From Hofstenia miamia (taxonomy: Eukaryota > Xenacoelomorpha > Acoela > Hofsteniidae), in contig CABFPE010000037.1 of the NCBI GenBank assembly GCA_900660155.1, positions 1,904,246-1,968,245 of the forward strand: a stretch of 64,000 nucleotides of DNA, written 5' to 3'. The position numbers and the translations under genes were made by a program. The notes beneath the pieces were generated by a model. That model ran no database searches. It worked only from the letters and a program-made list of their open reading frames with translations, and was not told the origin of the DNA. Positions within the stretch are counted from its first letter, which is position 1. Every line of letters begins with the position of its first letter. Of the stretch, positions 33,173 through 45,559 are shown one piece after another.

Positions 33173-34369
33173 AGTAGTGAAGACTAGGGCAAGCATGTTC
33201 CAATGGGATAACCTGAAGTTTTTGTAACACCTATGGCCATGTGGAAATAGACTCATTCTATTGGAAATATTTTTGATAAAACTAAATTGAGCAAATTTAT
33301 TTTTTAAAAAAGTTTTTATTTTTGTTTTCAAGGATTTGGGTAAAATGATATAATTGATGATAAAAATTGTTTTTGACAATATTAAATTGAGTAAAATAAT
33401 TTTCAGGCAAAGATTTTACTGTTGAAGTTTAGGATTTAGGCAAACTGATGAAATATACCATTGATAAATCAATAAAAAATTGAAATGTCTGATATACATG
33501 ACAAAAGCAAGTCATTTGCATCAATATTCAAAATACAAAATAGAAAAATATTCACCATACTTAAGCATTACACACATATGAAGCAAAACACATTGTATAT
33601 GAGCTGTTTTTGTGCAGACTGAGTTGTTGTGCAGAGCTTCACCACATCCAGCAAACTTACACAGGGGTATCACTATATATTTTTGTGTAGTTGACATGGG
33701 AAATCATGATGCCCAAACTTGCTATCCAGATTATTCACTACATTGTAAGGTCATGTATCCATAATAATAATGTATTAATTCATCCATCCAAAATTACTTG
33801 TACTTCCATGTTGAATTAACTTTTCTAAATATGTAAATGTTTATAAATGGGTAAACAAAGTTAGTTAATAGTGTATTATTCACACTCAAGAAATACAGGC
33901 ACATGATAATTAGAAGACAAGTCACTAATAATTTTTAGAAACAAATGTCATTTAATATAAATAATGAAAAACAAGATGCATAAAATTCCATAACATAAAT
34001 TTATTTTCAAGTGGAAATATAAAAAAACATGCTCAGTTAACCATGAAATACTATAATATACATAGCCAGTGAAAACAAAAGATGGAAAAAGTATGTGACA
34101 TACCATGTTATTTCTGTGTAAATGCATTTGAAATCACCAGACTACCTTGCTTTTAAGTATCTTTGATGCAGTGAGTTGATTAGTTACAAATTTGATAAAT
34201 TATTTTATACCATGCAAAGTATCAATTGATTTGGGCTAACCATGCTAATTTCATTGAGGTGAAACCATTTCATTGATTCCATAGCAGTCAGCTAAAATTA
34301 ATAGTAGTGAATGCTATTTTAAAAACATGCACACTGATATGAAATAATCAACTGCATGGCTAGATAGTA

Positions 34370-35170
34370 AAGGTGCATAAATCTACATGATAAATATTTT
34401 GTATTAATCATTAACAAAATGCTTACAAAAAACTTGAGAGTTAGAAATCACTAAGAAATTTTGTAAATCCAGTACAAAACAATAATATATCTCCTGACAA
34501 AACAAAAATCAACATGTTATTTATACTTTTAGTCAGTTGTTAGTTAAAAAATTGTAAATGCATGAACCAAGTTATATGATAAATATTTTGTATTAATCAA
34601 AAGCAAAACATTTACAAAGTATTTGAATTCTAGAATAATTCAATATGAGTAATTTAGTTGTAGTTAATAATATAAGATTAAACAAATGATAATGTATAAA
34701 TAATTCCTTTCAGTCAATTGCTACTTAAAGAAAAATAGACATTAAACAAATGTGAATGAAACAAAATACTTTATAAACCAATAACACATATACATTTGGT
34801 TAAAGCAAAAAACATCTATGATAGAAAGAGAAATATAGCTGACATATTGCCACACACATCTGTTTCCCTTTCAATCATTAAAATAGTCATAATTCCATGC
34901 TATGCTCTGCTTTTTTTAAACATATATGATTGTAAATGCATGGACCAAGTTATATGATAAATATTTTGTATTAATCAAAAGCAAAATATTTACAAAGAAT
35001 TTGAGTTCTAGAACAGCTAATAATTCAATATACATAATTTAGTTGTTAGTTAAAAATAAGAAATTAAACAAATGATTACATACAAATAATTCCTTTCAGT
35101 TATTTGCTAGTTAAAGAAAAATAAAAATTAAACACACACAATTAAAACAAAAAACTTGATAAACCAATAA
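34370..35170. repeat. 379-bp direct repeat in the left fold-back arm
   Basis: The block beginning TTGTAAATGCATG(A/G)ACCAAG occurs at 34553 and again at 34932 and continues similarly for over 200 bp. A third, partial form (TACATGATAAATATTTTGTA) starts near 34384. Confidence 0.75.
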
Positions 35171-35690
35171 AGCAAATAAATTAGTTTTAAATTAAAAACA
35201 TGTTTGGTGAAAAGAGAAATATTACATCAATGTATATAGGCAAGTAAACAAATAATGCATATAAATTCATTTAAAGCAAAAATTTAAAACATGTTTGGTG
35301 AAAAGAAATATATTACATCAATATATATAGGCAAATAAACCAATAACACATAAAATTGTTTACAAGCAAAAACATGTATGATGGAAATAAATATTACAGC
35401 AGCATATATAGGTGAATAAACCAATAACACATATAAATCTGTTTAAAAGCAAAAATGTGTTTGGTGAAAGGAAAAATATTACAATGTTGCATATAGGTGA
35501 ATATGCCAATAACACACATAAATTTGTTTACATCAAAAATTATAAATATGCTTGGTGAAAAGAGAAATATTACATCAATGTATATAGGTGAATAAACCAA
35601 TACTGCATATAAATTCATTTAAAGCAAAAATGTGTACACAATGGAAAGAGAAATATTACAACATTGTATATAAATGGTGAAAATAAGATA
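35150..35690. repeat. About 87-bp tandem array, 6 units, in the fold-back element
   Basis: Units share GAAATATTACATCAATGTAT, ATAGGTGAATAAACCAATA, and CATATAAATTC...AAAGCAAAAA. Copies start near 35221, 35312, 35391, 35476, 35569 and 35655. A single inverted unit appears at about 39170-39260 in the right arm. Confidence 0.8.
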
Positions 35691-35699
35691 TGGAAAAAC

Positions 35700-38600
35700 T
35701 ATATGACATACCTCATTATTTTGAGTATAAATACATTTGAAATTCACAGTCCAAAATGCATTGTCTCTAATCTACTCATTATTCACTGGCTTATAGCTAA
35801 TGTCTTTTTCACTGTATTGTCTAGTTCTCATAGAAATGAGAATGGTTTTCCACACCATTCTTCTTCTAGCAGGCATACTACTATGCATCTGATTTCCCAT
35901 CTAATGATATGAATTCAGCTCATCAAATTAGTCATAATTCCATGTTGAGACCTCCTTCTAAATGTGCAAATGCTTGTAAATAGTATATTATTCACATGTA
36001 AAAAATATAAGCACATGGTAGTTAAAAAATAGATCAATAAAAATTTTGAGAAAATTACAAACTAACAATTTATAAGTTAATATGTTGAAAAACATCATCT
36101 ATAAAAATTGCTTAACCATGGTATAAACTCCACCATGACTTGAAAATTTAATGCATATTTAGTTAATAATACCATGCAAACTTCAAGTGTTAGATTGAAA
36201 ATTGTGTAAAAGTATGATGTTGAATAAGTATTACAAGTTAGTCCAAACATGAGAGTGGAAACATTAAATTTGAGGATCAAATTCATACCAATGTTTGCAT
36301 GAGAAGATGTATTTTAAATCTCAGCCATTTAAAGATGCTAAGTCATCATTTATTGATTGGAAATAGAAAACTTAATAAGTGATTGGCAGATAAATTCACC
36401 CAAACATTGCTACACATTAATGAGTGTTGAATAAAGACCCAATTTTTAAAATGTATATTCACTAAAATTCAACAATAAGCATACCTATTTGAAGAAGCAG
36501 TGTGAAACTGAAGAACCAATTCCACATATGAGTGTAAAACATGGATAGATATTGACTTAGCTTTCATTATAATTCACCATAATAATCATGATTCAGATCT
36601 ATCTCTAATGTCATACAAAAGAAATAGCTTTTCTAAAAACAAAGCAATATCATTGATAAATGAGTCATTTAAATAGAACAAAAGAACTTTAAAATGCAAT
36701 ATTATTTCATTAATTCTTTACTGAATATTTTTCCTGAATTTTTTACCTAATCCCTTGCCCCATTTACTTACTTGAGATGTATTGTTTAGTGATTATAAAA
36801 TCTCAATGGAAACTAGAAAATGTTGTTTGTCTACAAAATTATCTAGTGAATACATAAGTAGGCTATCTCAGCTAATGGTACAATCTACTTGGTCCAATAT
36901 TTATAATAATTAAACAAAGCTAGTATGATAATCATTTATTGAAAATATATCATGATTTATGCTGTTGAATAAATTACCAAAAATCTTCATAAAAATTGAA
37001 CAATGTTTTTGTTTACTAGGGAATTTTTGTGTCTTCCCTTTTAAATTATCATCCATTATAAAAAAATTAAATAAGCTCCACATACATTATTCACAAGAAT
37101 ATTTTTGTGTTGTTTTCTTAAATTTATTTGTTTTTGAGGTGATGATAATAAACAAACCAGATAAATTCTTTTTTTGTTTTCCTGTCATTTTGCTCAAATT
37201 TATACACTTAATATTCATGCAGAGTTCATTTCTTTGGATCAATTGATTGTGATGATAGTGGTTTTGAATATTTATTCACTAAATATATAATTCCATGCCT
37301 AAAATTTACCATGAACTTTCTTTTTTGCAATGAGTGCTGGGCATTCTAACAGGTTTTTACTATGTTAGGAAATTATTAGCATGTTAGTAGATATAACAAT
37401 CCCTTTACATCATGGTTCAAATATATCATACCTACCATTGTATTTGAATTAACCATTCAAGACTTTACGCATTTAATAATAGCATATTTGTCATTTTATG
37501 GTGAATGATTGACACACTAGAAAACCCCCATTATGTGCTATAAATTTAATTATAATTATGAAATGTAATTGTACACTTGATCACTAAGCTGTCTATCATG
37601 GAGAATTAATCCACATCTCTCCTTTGTATAATGGTTTGATTATATCTCCATTTTTGATTACAAGTTGAATAACTATAATAAGCTAATATTTGCAGTATTT
37701 GTTACACATGTACATAAGATAGGAATTATAGAAACAAGCAAATGATATAACAATCATGGTTTAAAGGTGTTGAAAAAGCATATTTGATTTTTGATTTTCA
37801 CTCTTCTACATGAAGGCAGTGTTTGATATACAAATATATCCATAGATGAATATGAGATTTTAAAGCATTGGAAAAGACATTAAATAATTTTGAAATTTCA
37901 TTCATTGTATAAGTTGCATGGAAAAACAGAATTCTGCATTTCAAAGTATAAAAACAACTTACCACAGTAAACAAGAAACCTCTATGAAGACTGATTATTT
38001 CATTATAAAAACCTTGTTCTAGTTAAAATGATGGAATTTTCACCATTTCTGCCTGCTATTGAGCTTTGTTGAAATTATATGTATATTTATAAGATTGAGG
38101 TAAATTAAACATGGGATAGTTGTAAAATGATATTACACCTGCCAAAGTTTTGATGTAAAATACAAACATGGAAAAAATATATCTTACAAGGAATATACAT
38201 TTAAACCTTCCAAATAAAATTAAATGCTAAATTTTATATAAAATTATGTATTTTAAAAATACTTGTATTTTTTCATAAGGCAAATGCACCTCCACATTTT
38301 TAAAATATCAATCAATTTGCATTCAAACCAACTTTCTTAACAATACTTAGGAATTTTATGCAAATAGGCTAATTGTTAAGACATTTATTATACACTTATG
38401 CATATATGTGACTAAATATTTCTCCAAATATTATGAGACATCATAGACCTGGTTGGATTCAATACAATCCCTTATTAATATAGAGTTATAATGTCAGTAC
38501 AATTATTCATTAAGGCTGCTAGATATATAGCAAATCTCCAACACATGCACATGTAAATTCTAAAATTGTTCATAGATTGATTATGTGATGTGCAAATAAC

Positions 38601-38720
38601 TGCATCTGATAACCATGCCTCCCTTATTATTCATGAATTAATTAAAGGTTTATGACTCATTAATTAGCACCTGTCAAACAATTCTAAACAAAGGTGATGA
38701 ATGCCTTTTTTGATGTTAAA
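35700..38720. other. Central part of the fold-back element, no gene recognised
   Basis: About 3 kb of AT-rich sequence. A 95-aa plus frame at 36959-37246 is hydrophobic and unrecognised. No transposase motif was seen, so the element as it stands appears non-autonomous. Confidence 0.5.
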
Positions 38721-39423
38721 AAAATTTTTTTTGAGAAAATTGCAAAGCAATTTCTTTGTAAAACTTTTTGCTTTTGATTAATATTAAGTATTTATTACAT
38801 AACTTGTGCAATGCATTTACAATTGTATATGTTTAGAAAAAAGCAGAGCATAGAATGGAAATGTGACTATTTTAACAATTGAAAGGGAAAATGGATGTGT
38901 GTGGCACTATGCCAGCTAGAAGAACAGTGAATCATCTGGAAAATGTATTCTAATTTCTATGGCAGCTACAATACAATGGGGGCAGAGAATGAAACCTGTA
39001 TAATAAAGTTATGAAGCAGTGGAATATCAAATCATGACTAATCAACTCTCTGCTTTCAAGCTAGTTAAAAATCAAGGGGAACTGGGTTGATGATTTCAAA
39101 TGCATCTCCACACAGAATAATGAGGTACATCATATTTTATTTTCACCATCTAAATATACTGTTGTAAAATTTCCCTTTGCATTGCACACATTTTTGCTTT
39201 AAAAGAATTTATATGCAGTATTGGTTTATGCATTTTTGTATTATTTCTCTTTCTATCATACACATGTAGATTTATGAGCCTCTACTATCTAACTACTCAG
39301 TTGATTATTTCATATCAGTGTGATTGTTTTTACAATAGCATTCACTACTATTAATTTTAGCAGACTGCTATGGAATCAATGAAATGGTTTCACCTCAATA
39401 ATATTAGTGTGGTTAGCCCAAAC

Positions 39424-42400
39424 CAAGGCAATACTAAACACAGGCCAGGCAGCCAAACATAATCAAAAATTTAATAGGGCAAACAAAAGAAGCTATATGA
39501 GCAGAAATTTGCTATGTTGTTTGTGTTATAGCCATCTATCAGATATATTGCATTGCAGAATTAAATATTGTACCATAAGCCTAATTAATTTTCAATACAA
39601 TTTATCACTTGTGAGTCCATTTTTTTAAGTCTGTACTAACACTGTTATATGAAATTCATGTATAATGGGGCATAGTTGTTTAGTGGCCTGTTGCAAAACA
39701 GGGTACAACAAAATAAGGACAAAATTAATGTTTATAGATCACCTGGAATTATAGAGGAAAGAAAGAAATGGATAAAAGCCTTACTGATCATTTTTCAAAT
39801 GGAAAGGACCACTGTAAATATGAGCATGTGCCTTTTGCATTTTCCATTAAATGTGCCAATGAAAACAGCCAAGGGTATGTTTATTTAATAAGACAGTATA
39901 GTTTGTTAAATTATTAATTAATTTACTTAAATTTATATTTTTTGCAAAGTATGTCTGAAATTCACATTATTATTTTCAAAGCTCAATATTTTATATTTTT
40001 AAATATTTCTTAAGATTCCTTGTTGCCATGAAAAATAATTTAAAATTCTAAAGGTTTTAATGGTGTTGACATCATTTCATCATTTTAATGCCTTGTTTTT
40101 CAAAATGTTTCTTAGGTGGTCACAAAATTCCTGCTGTTTGTCCAACACTTTTTCCAAATGTTAAAAAGTCAATAATTCCAACTACTCTTTCAATGGAAAG
40201 AATTAAAAAATGACAAATGCTGAAGTGCAAAGTTTGAAGCCAGATGATTTGGTGGTGTTCAAAACATAGGATACTCTTAATACTTATATTTTTAAGGAAC
40301 TGTTTTTTAATCATTATCCACAGTTCAAGTGTCATATAATTTCTAATGACAAGTCATTTTCAATTCTTTCTCACTCTTGAAGTTTGCAAATTTCTTGAGG
40401 TGAAAACAGAGTACTATATTATAAATGCCTATAAAGACATCAAAATTTTTCACTTTGATTTTTTGAACTGATTGAAAATCACTAAATGGAGCAAGTTTGA
40501 TCAAGTGATAAATGTTCTGTTAAAATCTGATTTGGATAAACAATATGAGGTTTTAATGCAACAAATTAATCTTATGAACTGTCCAAAGAATGGGAGAATT
40601 TACAATAGTGTTGATATTGTTACCTCATTTTCACCATTCTCATTGTCAAGAGCTGGATATTCATTTTGTGTAATTACTTAAAATTACCATCTTTGTGGCT
40701 GTTGCAGGGCTTAACAAGCACTTGCAGAAAATAGATGGTGCTCAATATCTTCCTATCAATTATCACATCTTTGTCTAAAGAAAATTGTGTTTATTTTATT
40801 GTATTTGACAAAATATATGTAGAACCTAAGATTCAGTGTTACAGTGGTAGTTCATTTTGAGCTGCCAAGGATTGTCCTAGCAAACAGGCTTCAACTGTTC
40901 TTTGCTTCATGCTAAAATTTGTTTTTCATTCATTGAATATAGTTGTAAAGATTCTTCCCCTTAGTCATTTAAATAGCACTTTGTTAAGAGATGTTATTAC
41001 TTCACTAACTATAGAAATCACAGAATACAGCTATGTTTTAGCCTGCATTTACAATATTCTCAGAACAAACCAGGCCTTTTACAAAGACATTAAAACATCT
41101 GAAGATATGGCTTGGCTTGGGCTTCATCCAATTAATGGTTCAGATTCTCCATTCTTTCTTCTTACTGATGTTGTACATCTAATCAAATCAATAAGAAATA
41201 ATTGGCTGAACAAAAAACTAGAACATTAGAATGTTTAGATATATTTTCTGATGCTGAAATGCTTCCCATCTGTTCTGCAGTGTGGAAAGACCTTGAAAAA
41301 CTTTACTATGAAGAAATTGGCAATTTGATTAAGAAATGGCACCTGACACCTTCCAGCAAATCACTGAAGTATATCAAACAACAAAAAGTTTATTTAGCAC
41401 TCCAGGTTTTCTCATTTGAAACCCATGCTGCATTGACTTCTTCAACCTATGGTGAAGAAACTGCTTTATTTATTAAGATAATTCACACTTGGTTTAACAT
41501 TTTGAATGTTAAATCACATGTATTTTCAATTAAATATCAAGATAGCACTCAAATGCCAATTTCTTCAGTTGAAGATATCAACTTTATTGTTTTTGCAAAA
41601 ATTTGTAAAACTTTTTGATTTCATGAGCCCAATGTCTAACTGCTATAGATTCAAAGCACTCACAAAATATACATCCTCAGCATTATCTAGAACTACAAGA
41701 AGAATGTGTGAGCTAGCTCATCATTTGCTGACTACAGATTTACTGTATAGACACTCATATGTTTTGTTTGGACAATTCCAATCAGATTGCATTGAAAAGT
41801 GCATTGCACAATACCATCAATCAGCTTCATCAAATTACTATTTGTCAGTACAAAACATTTTTGAAACACAAGCTTCTTTTTTTGGTAAATGAACTCCATT
41901 GTCTGCACAATGCCCTTGTCAGAAGAAGAAAGAAATTTATTTACAATTTAGATGATTTGTTATTTCTAAACTTTCACTTAATGTTCATCAAGCTCCCATT
42001 TATGTTAGTGGTTTTTTGTGTAAAAGCAATTCTGAACTGCAAGACTTGATAATAGACATTTCCTATAGCAATGAATTCATTAGGGTTCTTGATAGAGCTG
42101 GCCTTTGTTATCCACTTGGAGATTTTTACATATTTGTTTTATTTGGATATTAGTTTTTATCAATTTTATGCATACATCACAATTTTGTAGAAAGAGAATG
42201 TTTCACAGCTTTGAAATAATTTGCCAACTACATTTTTCTCAGCTCACTATGAAAAAAACAATTTTGATTAAATATTTGAATATATTACTAAATAACTTTT
42301 GTAAGCTTTCATCCATTTTTTCTTCAAAAAATGTAAAAATATTAGTAAAATTTTAATACATTATACTTTGTTGTTTTAAAGCTTACATTTATATTGGAAT

Positions 42401-42611
42401 TTTAGATCACTATAAAATTGTTAGCCTATTTGTTTTAAATTTTTTTGGATTATATGAACTTATAAATTATTGCAAATTACTTATTCCAACAAAAAATTCA
42501 GCAACATACCATTAGTTTTTGCATAGATGAGAAGGGTGCTCTGAGAAATATCCTGCTCTATTAAATTTTTGAAATTGTTTAGCTGCCAGGCCTGTGTTTA
42601 GTATTGCCTTG
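39424..42611 (+). mobile_element. P-superfamily DNA transposon in the right fold-back arm
   Basis: The left end is CAAGGCAATACTAAACACAG and the right end is its complement (CTGTGTTTAGTATTGCCTTG), beginning CA and ending TG as P elements do. The flanks are GCCCAAAC (39416-39423) and TTCCAAAC (42612-42619), a decayed 8-bp target duplication. The opposite arm at about 34220-34230 keeps the uninterrupted site (on the minus strand, GGTTAGCCCAAATCAATTGA), which proves insertion. At 3188 bp it is about P-element size and encodes a broken THAP-type transposase. Confidence 0.9.
39665..42350 (+). pseudogene. P-element-like THAP transposase (broken)
   Basis: The N-terminus is a THAP zinc domain: GHSCLVACCKTGYNK, then VYRSPG, ERKKWIKA and CLLHF, giving C-x3-C...C-x2-H across one frame change. 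A plausible intron (GTATGT at 39875, ending TTTCTTAG at 40115) joins it to GGHKIPAVCPTLFPNVKKS, the linker usual after the THAP domain. The core has MAWLGLHPINGSDSPFF and DVVHLIKSIRNNWL, then LEKLYYEEIGNLIKKWHLTP and FIKIIHTWFNILNVKS. The C-terminal block is LDRAGLCYPLGDFY. Several frame changes break it (for example near 41229 and 41890). It would bind the CA...TG ends as a GTP-dependent transposase if whole. Confidence 0.85.
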
Positions 42612-43264
42612 TTCCAAACTGATTGATACTTTGCATGGTATAAAAGTATTTATCAAATTTGTAACTAATCAACTCACTGGGTCAAAGATATTTAAAAACA
42701 AGGTAATCTGGAAATTTCAAATGCATCTACACACAACTAACATAGTATGTTGTTTGCTTACTTTTTCCATCTTTTGTTTTCACTGGCTATGTATATTATA
42801 TTATTTGGCTTATTTCATGGTTAACTGAGCATGTTTTTTTACATTTTGACTTTAAAATGAATTTATGGTATGGGATTTTATACATGTTGTTTTCATTATT
42901 TATTTTAAATGACATTTGTTTCTCAAAATTTGTAGTGACTTGTCTATTGAGTTATCAATTGTATATTTCATCAGTTTGCCCAAATCCTAAACTTTAACAG
43001 TAAAATCTTTGCCTGGAAATTATTATGCTTAATTTAATATTGTCAAAAACAATTCTTATCATCAATTATATCACTTTGCCCAAATCCTAGAAAACAAAAA
43101 TAAAAACTTTGTTAAAAATATGGCTCAATTTAGTTTTGTCAAAAATATTTTGTCACTAGATGGCGTCCAATAGAATCAGTCTATTTACTCATGGCAAATA
43201 GCCATAGGTGTTACGAGAACTTCAGGGGTCCCATTGGGATGTGCTTGGAACAGTCTTCACTACT

Positions 43265-43990
43265 ATTCACCACAGATAAGGAGATGAGGAGGAGGAGTAG
43301 GAAGTCCAAGTTGATGATGGGTGATACACTGATTATGAATGTTCTCAAGCATGAATGAAAAATCAGCAAGGGGAATATGAAAAGGACTGTTGGAAGGAGG
43401 GTTGTCAACACTGAGAAGAGAAACAATGTGATCAATGAGAACAACAGAAAAACTGCAACAGAAATCAAAAGAAAAAGACTCAAAGGAGAGAGAGTGGATG
43501 TCAAGGTTAGGGTGACATGAGGCAATGAGAACACCACCATGACAACCATTAGAGTGATCCTTATGGGAAAAAACTTCAGGTGCAGAGTTAGAAAAAACAA
43601 CACTGTCAGCAACAGAAGGATCAAACCAGGTTTCAGTAATGAAAATGAAGTCAACAGAAGACTGCAAGAAGAAATTGTAAAAACTGTGATGATGGTTTAA
43701 TGAGACAAAACTGCAAGCATTGGTGAGCAAAAAAGAAAAACCAGAGTTGCAATGAGGAGTAAGTTCCAAGCTAGGAGGTGCAGGTAGTCAATCATGATGA
43801 GAAGAATCATGATGGCAGTGAAAAGTTCCCTCAGCATCTGAGAGACAATAGCATTGGATCAAGAGGCCTTCTGACCACACTTCAGGATCCATGAGAGCAT
43901 GATGAGACCCTTGATTACAGACAATATGGAAGGACGTGAATGGAGAATCCATTGTGGGGGAATGGGAAGGTTTGAAAATCTTCCTTAACT
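43265..43990 (-). pseudogene. LINE I, upstream part: endonuclease N-terminal half
   Basis: The minus-strand reading has ELTPHCNSGFSFLLTNACSF, then SVDFIFITETWFDPSVADSV (catalytic ETW block), HGGVLIASCHPNLDI and finally PPPHLLICG at the insertion point. The protein continues at 33172 with CDFNLPNVCW on the left of the fold-back element. The reading extends upstream to about 43980 (SPTMDSPFTSFHIVCNQGS). Confidence 0.8.
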
Positions 43991-44239
43991 TTTTTTGAAT
44001 TTTCAGACTGGTTTGTTTATAAGTATCAAGAATATGTATATTTCAATGCAACTAGAGACTTACACATCATTGTAATCCAATTTCTTGGCAATAAATCTTA
44101 TATTTTTTAATTGATTTGATATTAGTAGACATTTTTTGAATTCAATGAATTTAAATGATCTCTGAATTTTAGTTGAAATTTTTCTTTGTTTGCTCTTTCC
44201 TTAATTTATTCATGTGCTCAAAGGCTGTTTTTTCAACAC

Positions 44240-45080
44240 TTAGAGACATTATATTTTAATGTAAAAATCATGTATGAGATATAAATTGCATTGAGGCTCA
44301 TTGATGTTTGTAGCATGGACTAATGTTTCATCTGCATAAAACTTACATTTATTTTTATATGATTTGCAATATCATGTACATAGATACTGAATAACAGTGG
44401 CCCCAGAACAGAACCTTGTGGAACATCTTGTTCAATTTTTGAATTTTTCAAGTTGAAATCTATTATTTAGGTAATCAGAAATTAGTAACAATGAACTAGA
44501 ATCAAAATTTAAGTATCTTTAAATTTTTTAATCAAAATTCCATGATCTATTGAATTGAATGCTTTTGCAAGACCTAAAGAGATAATGTAAACACTTTCAT
44601 TTCTATCTATTAGTTGTCTCCAATCAAATTGATTTTAATTGAATAAGTAGTATTTTTTTAAAGTAACAATTAATCCAATCATGTAATAACATTTCAAAAA
44701 TCATATTAACTACAGTGAAAATTGATATAGGTCTGTAAATTAAAGTTGTTTGTGACTTTTTTGTAGATTGGGATAATGTTTGCAACTTTTAGTGATTCTT
44801 TTAAAAACCAAATGGTTACTTACAAATTCTTTAGCTTTTCTATTATTTAAACAATTTTCAACTTTTAGAAATTCATGTAAGGAGATCTATCTAAAAACAA
44901 ATGAATTTTCATTGAACTAGCTTTTCATGTTTCTTAAATTTGGACATGTAATTGTATTGCTTTCCATTAATTTGCCAAATTTTATGAAATCTTCAATAAA
45001 TACATTTGATATTTCCAATTGATGAGATTTAGATTGAGACTTTGCTATTAACATTTAAATACACATCTATACATTCACAA
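44240..45080 (-). pseudogene. LINE J reverse-transcriptase fragment
   Basis: Minus-strand motifs over several frames: SLKVANIIPIYKK (RT block 1), FDWRQLIDRNESVYIISLGL then AKAFNSIDHGILIKKFKD, and DVPQGSVLGPLLFSIYVHDI. Wording close to LINE G at 14-15 kb puts both in one family. It is broken by many frame changes. A linker fragment of a similar LINE lies at 47.9-48.2 kb, and the two may be one element split by the REL-LINE between them. Confidence 0.65.
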
Positions 45081-45559
45081 TAAATATTTAGTAATGAAAA
45101 GTACAGTTCAAATCATATATACTCTTCTTTGAAAGGAAGACTTTGTTTGAGTTTTTTTTCTAATCAGCTTTTAAACTCTTGCTCAGGCTAGAAATACAGT
45201 ATTTTCAGTTGAATTTCTTTTAAGGGTGTCAAGAAACTGGTCAACTAATATGCTGCACTATGTACTGTATTGAGAATAAATTCTCCTTCCTGGTAGCAAA
45301 TACAAAACCTCCTTTATATGAGCATGTTGATGTTTGTTTAGACAAAATTTCCCATACAATTTCCTATGTCTTTTTATATTAAAAAAATTTTAAGTGCTTG
45401 TTTTTTCAACATTCCATATGTCTAGAAGATATAAAACAATTCTTCTAATGAAGATTCATCTTCTATTGTCCCCAAAATATATGCAGCATTTGTGTGGTGA
45501 ATAATAATGCTCAGACATTATTTAAAATATTCCACCACACATAATTCCTTTGTTGAAAA

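Larger units (their letters stand above)
33173..43264. mobile_element. 10-kb fold-back-like element with long inverted arms
   Basis: The ends carry AGTAGTGAAGACT in inverted orientation (33173 and 43264), followed by matching CAATGGG, CCTGAAGTT and GTAACACCTATGGC blocks. The inverted similarity continues inward for well over 1.5 kb: 33173-34390 pairs with 43264-42620 and then 39415-39150, and 34840-35000 pairs with 38920-38750. The left arm is rich in direct tandem repeats. The element interrupts the LINE endonuclease word CGDFN: the right flank ends TGTGGTGA and the left flank resumes GTGAC, so a 4-5-nt (or decayed longer) target duplication is likely. Long arms built of repeats are the hallmark of fold-back elements. 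The superfamily is not proven. Confidence 0.75.

Noticed and set aside
32340-33227. Plus-strand frames of 89 aa across LINE I
   Set aside because: Antisense of the LINE endonuclease and RT reading, which has clear motifs on the minus strand.
35394-35618. 74-aa minus frame with repeated hydrophobic units (PIYIDVIFLF-like)
   Set aside because: It is the translation of the 87-bp tandem array, not a gene.
36959-37246. 95-aa frame in the centre of the fold-back element as a possible transposase
   Set aside because: No catalytic or DNA-binding motif; composition is what AT-rich noise gives.
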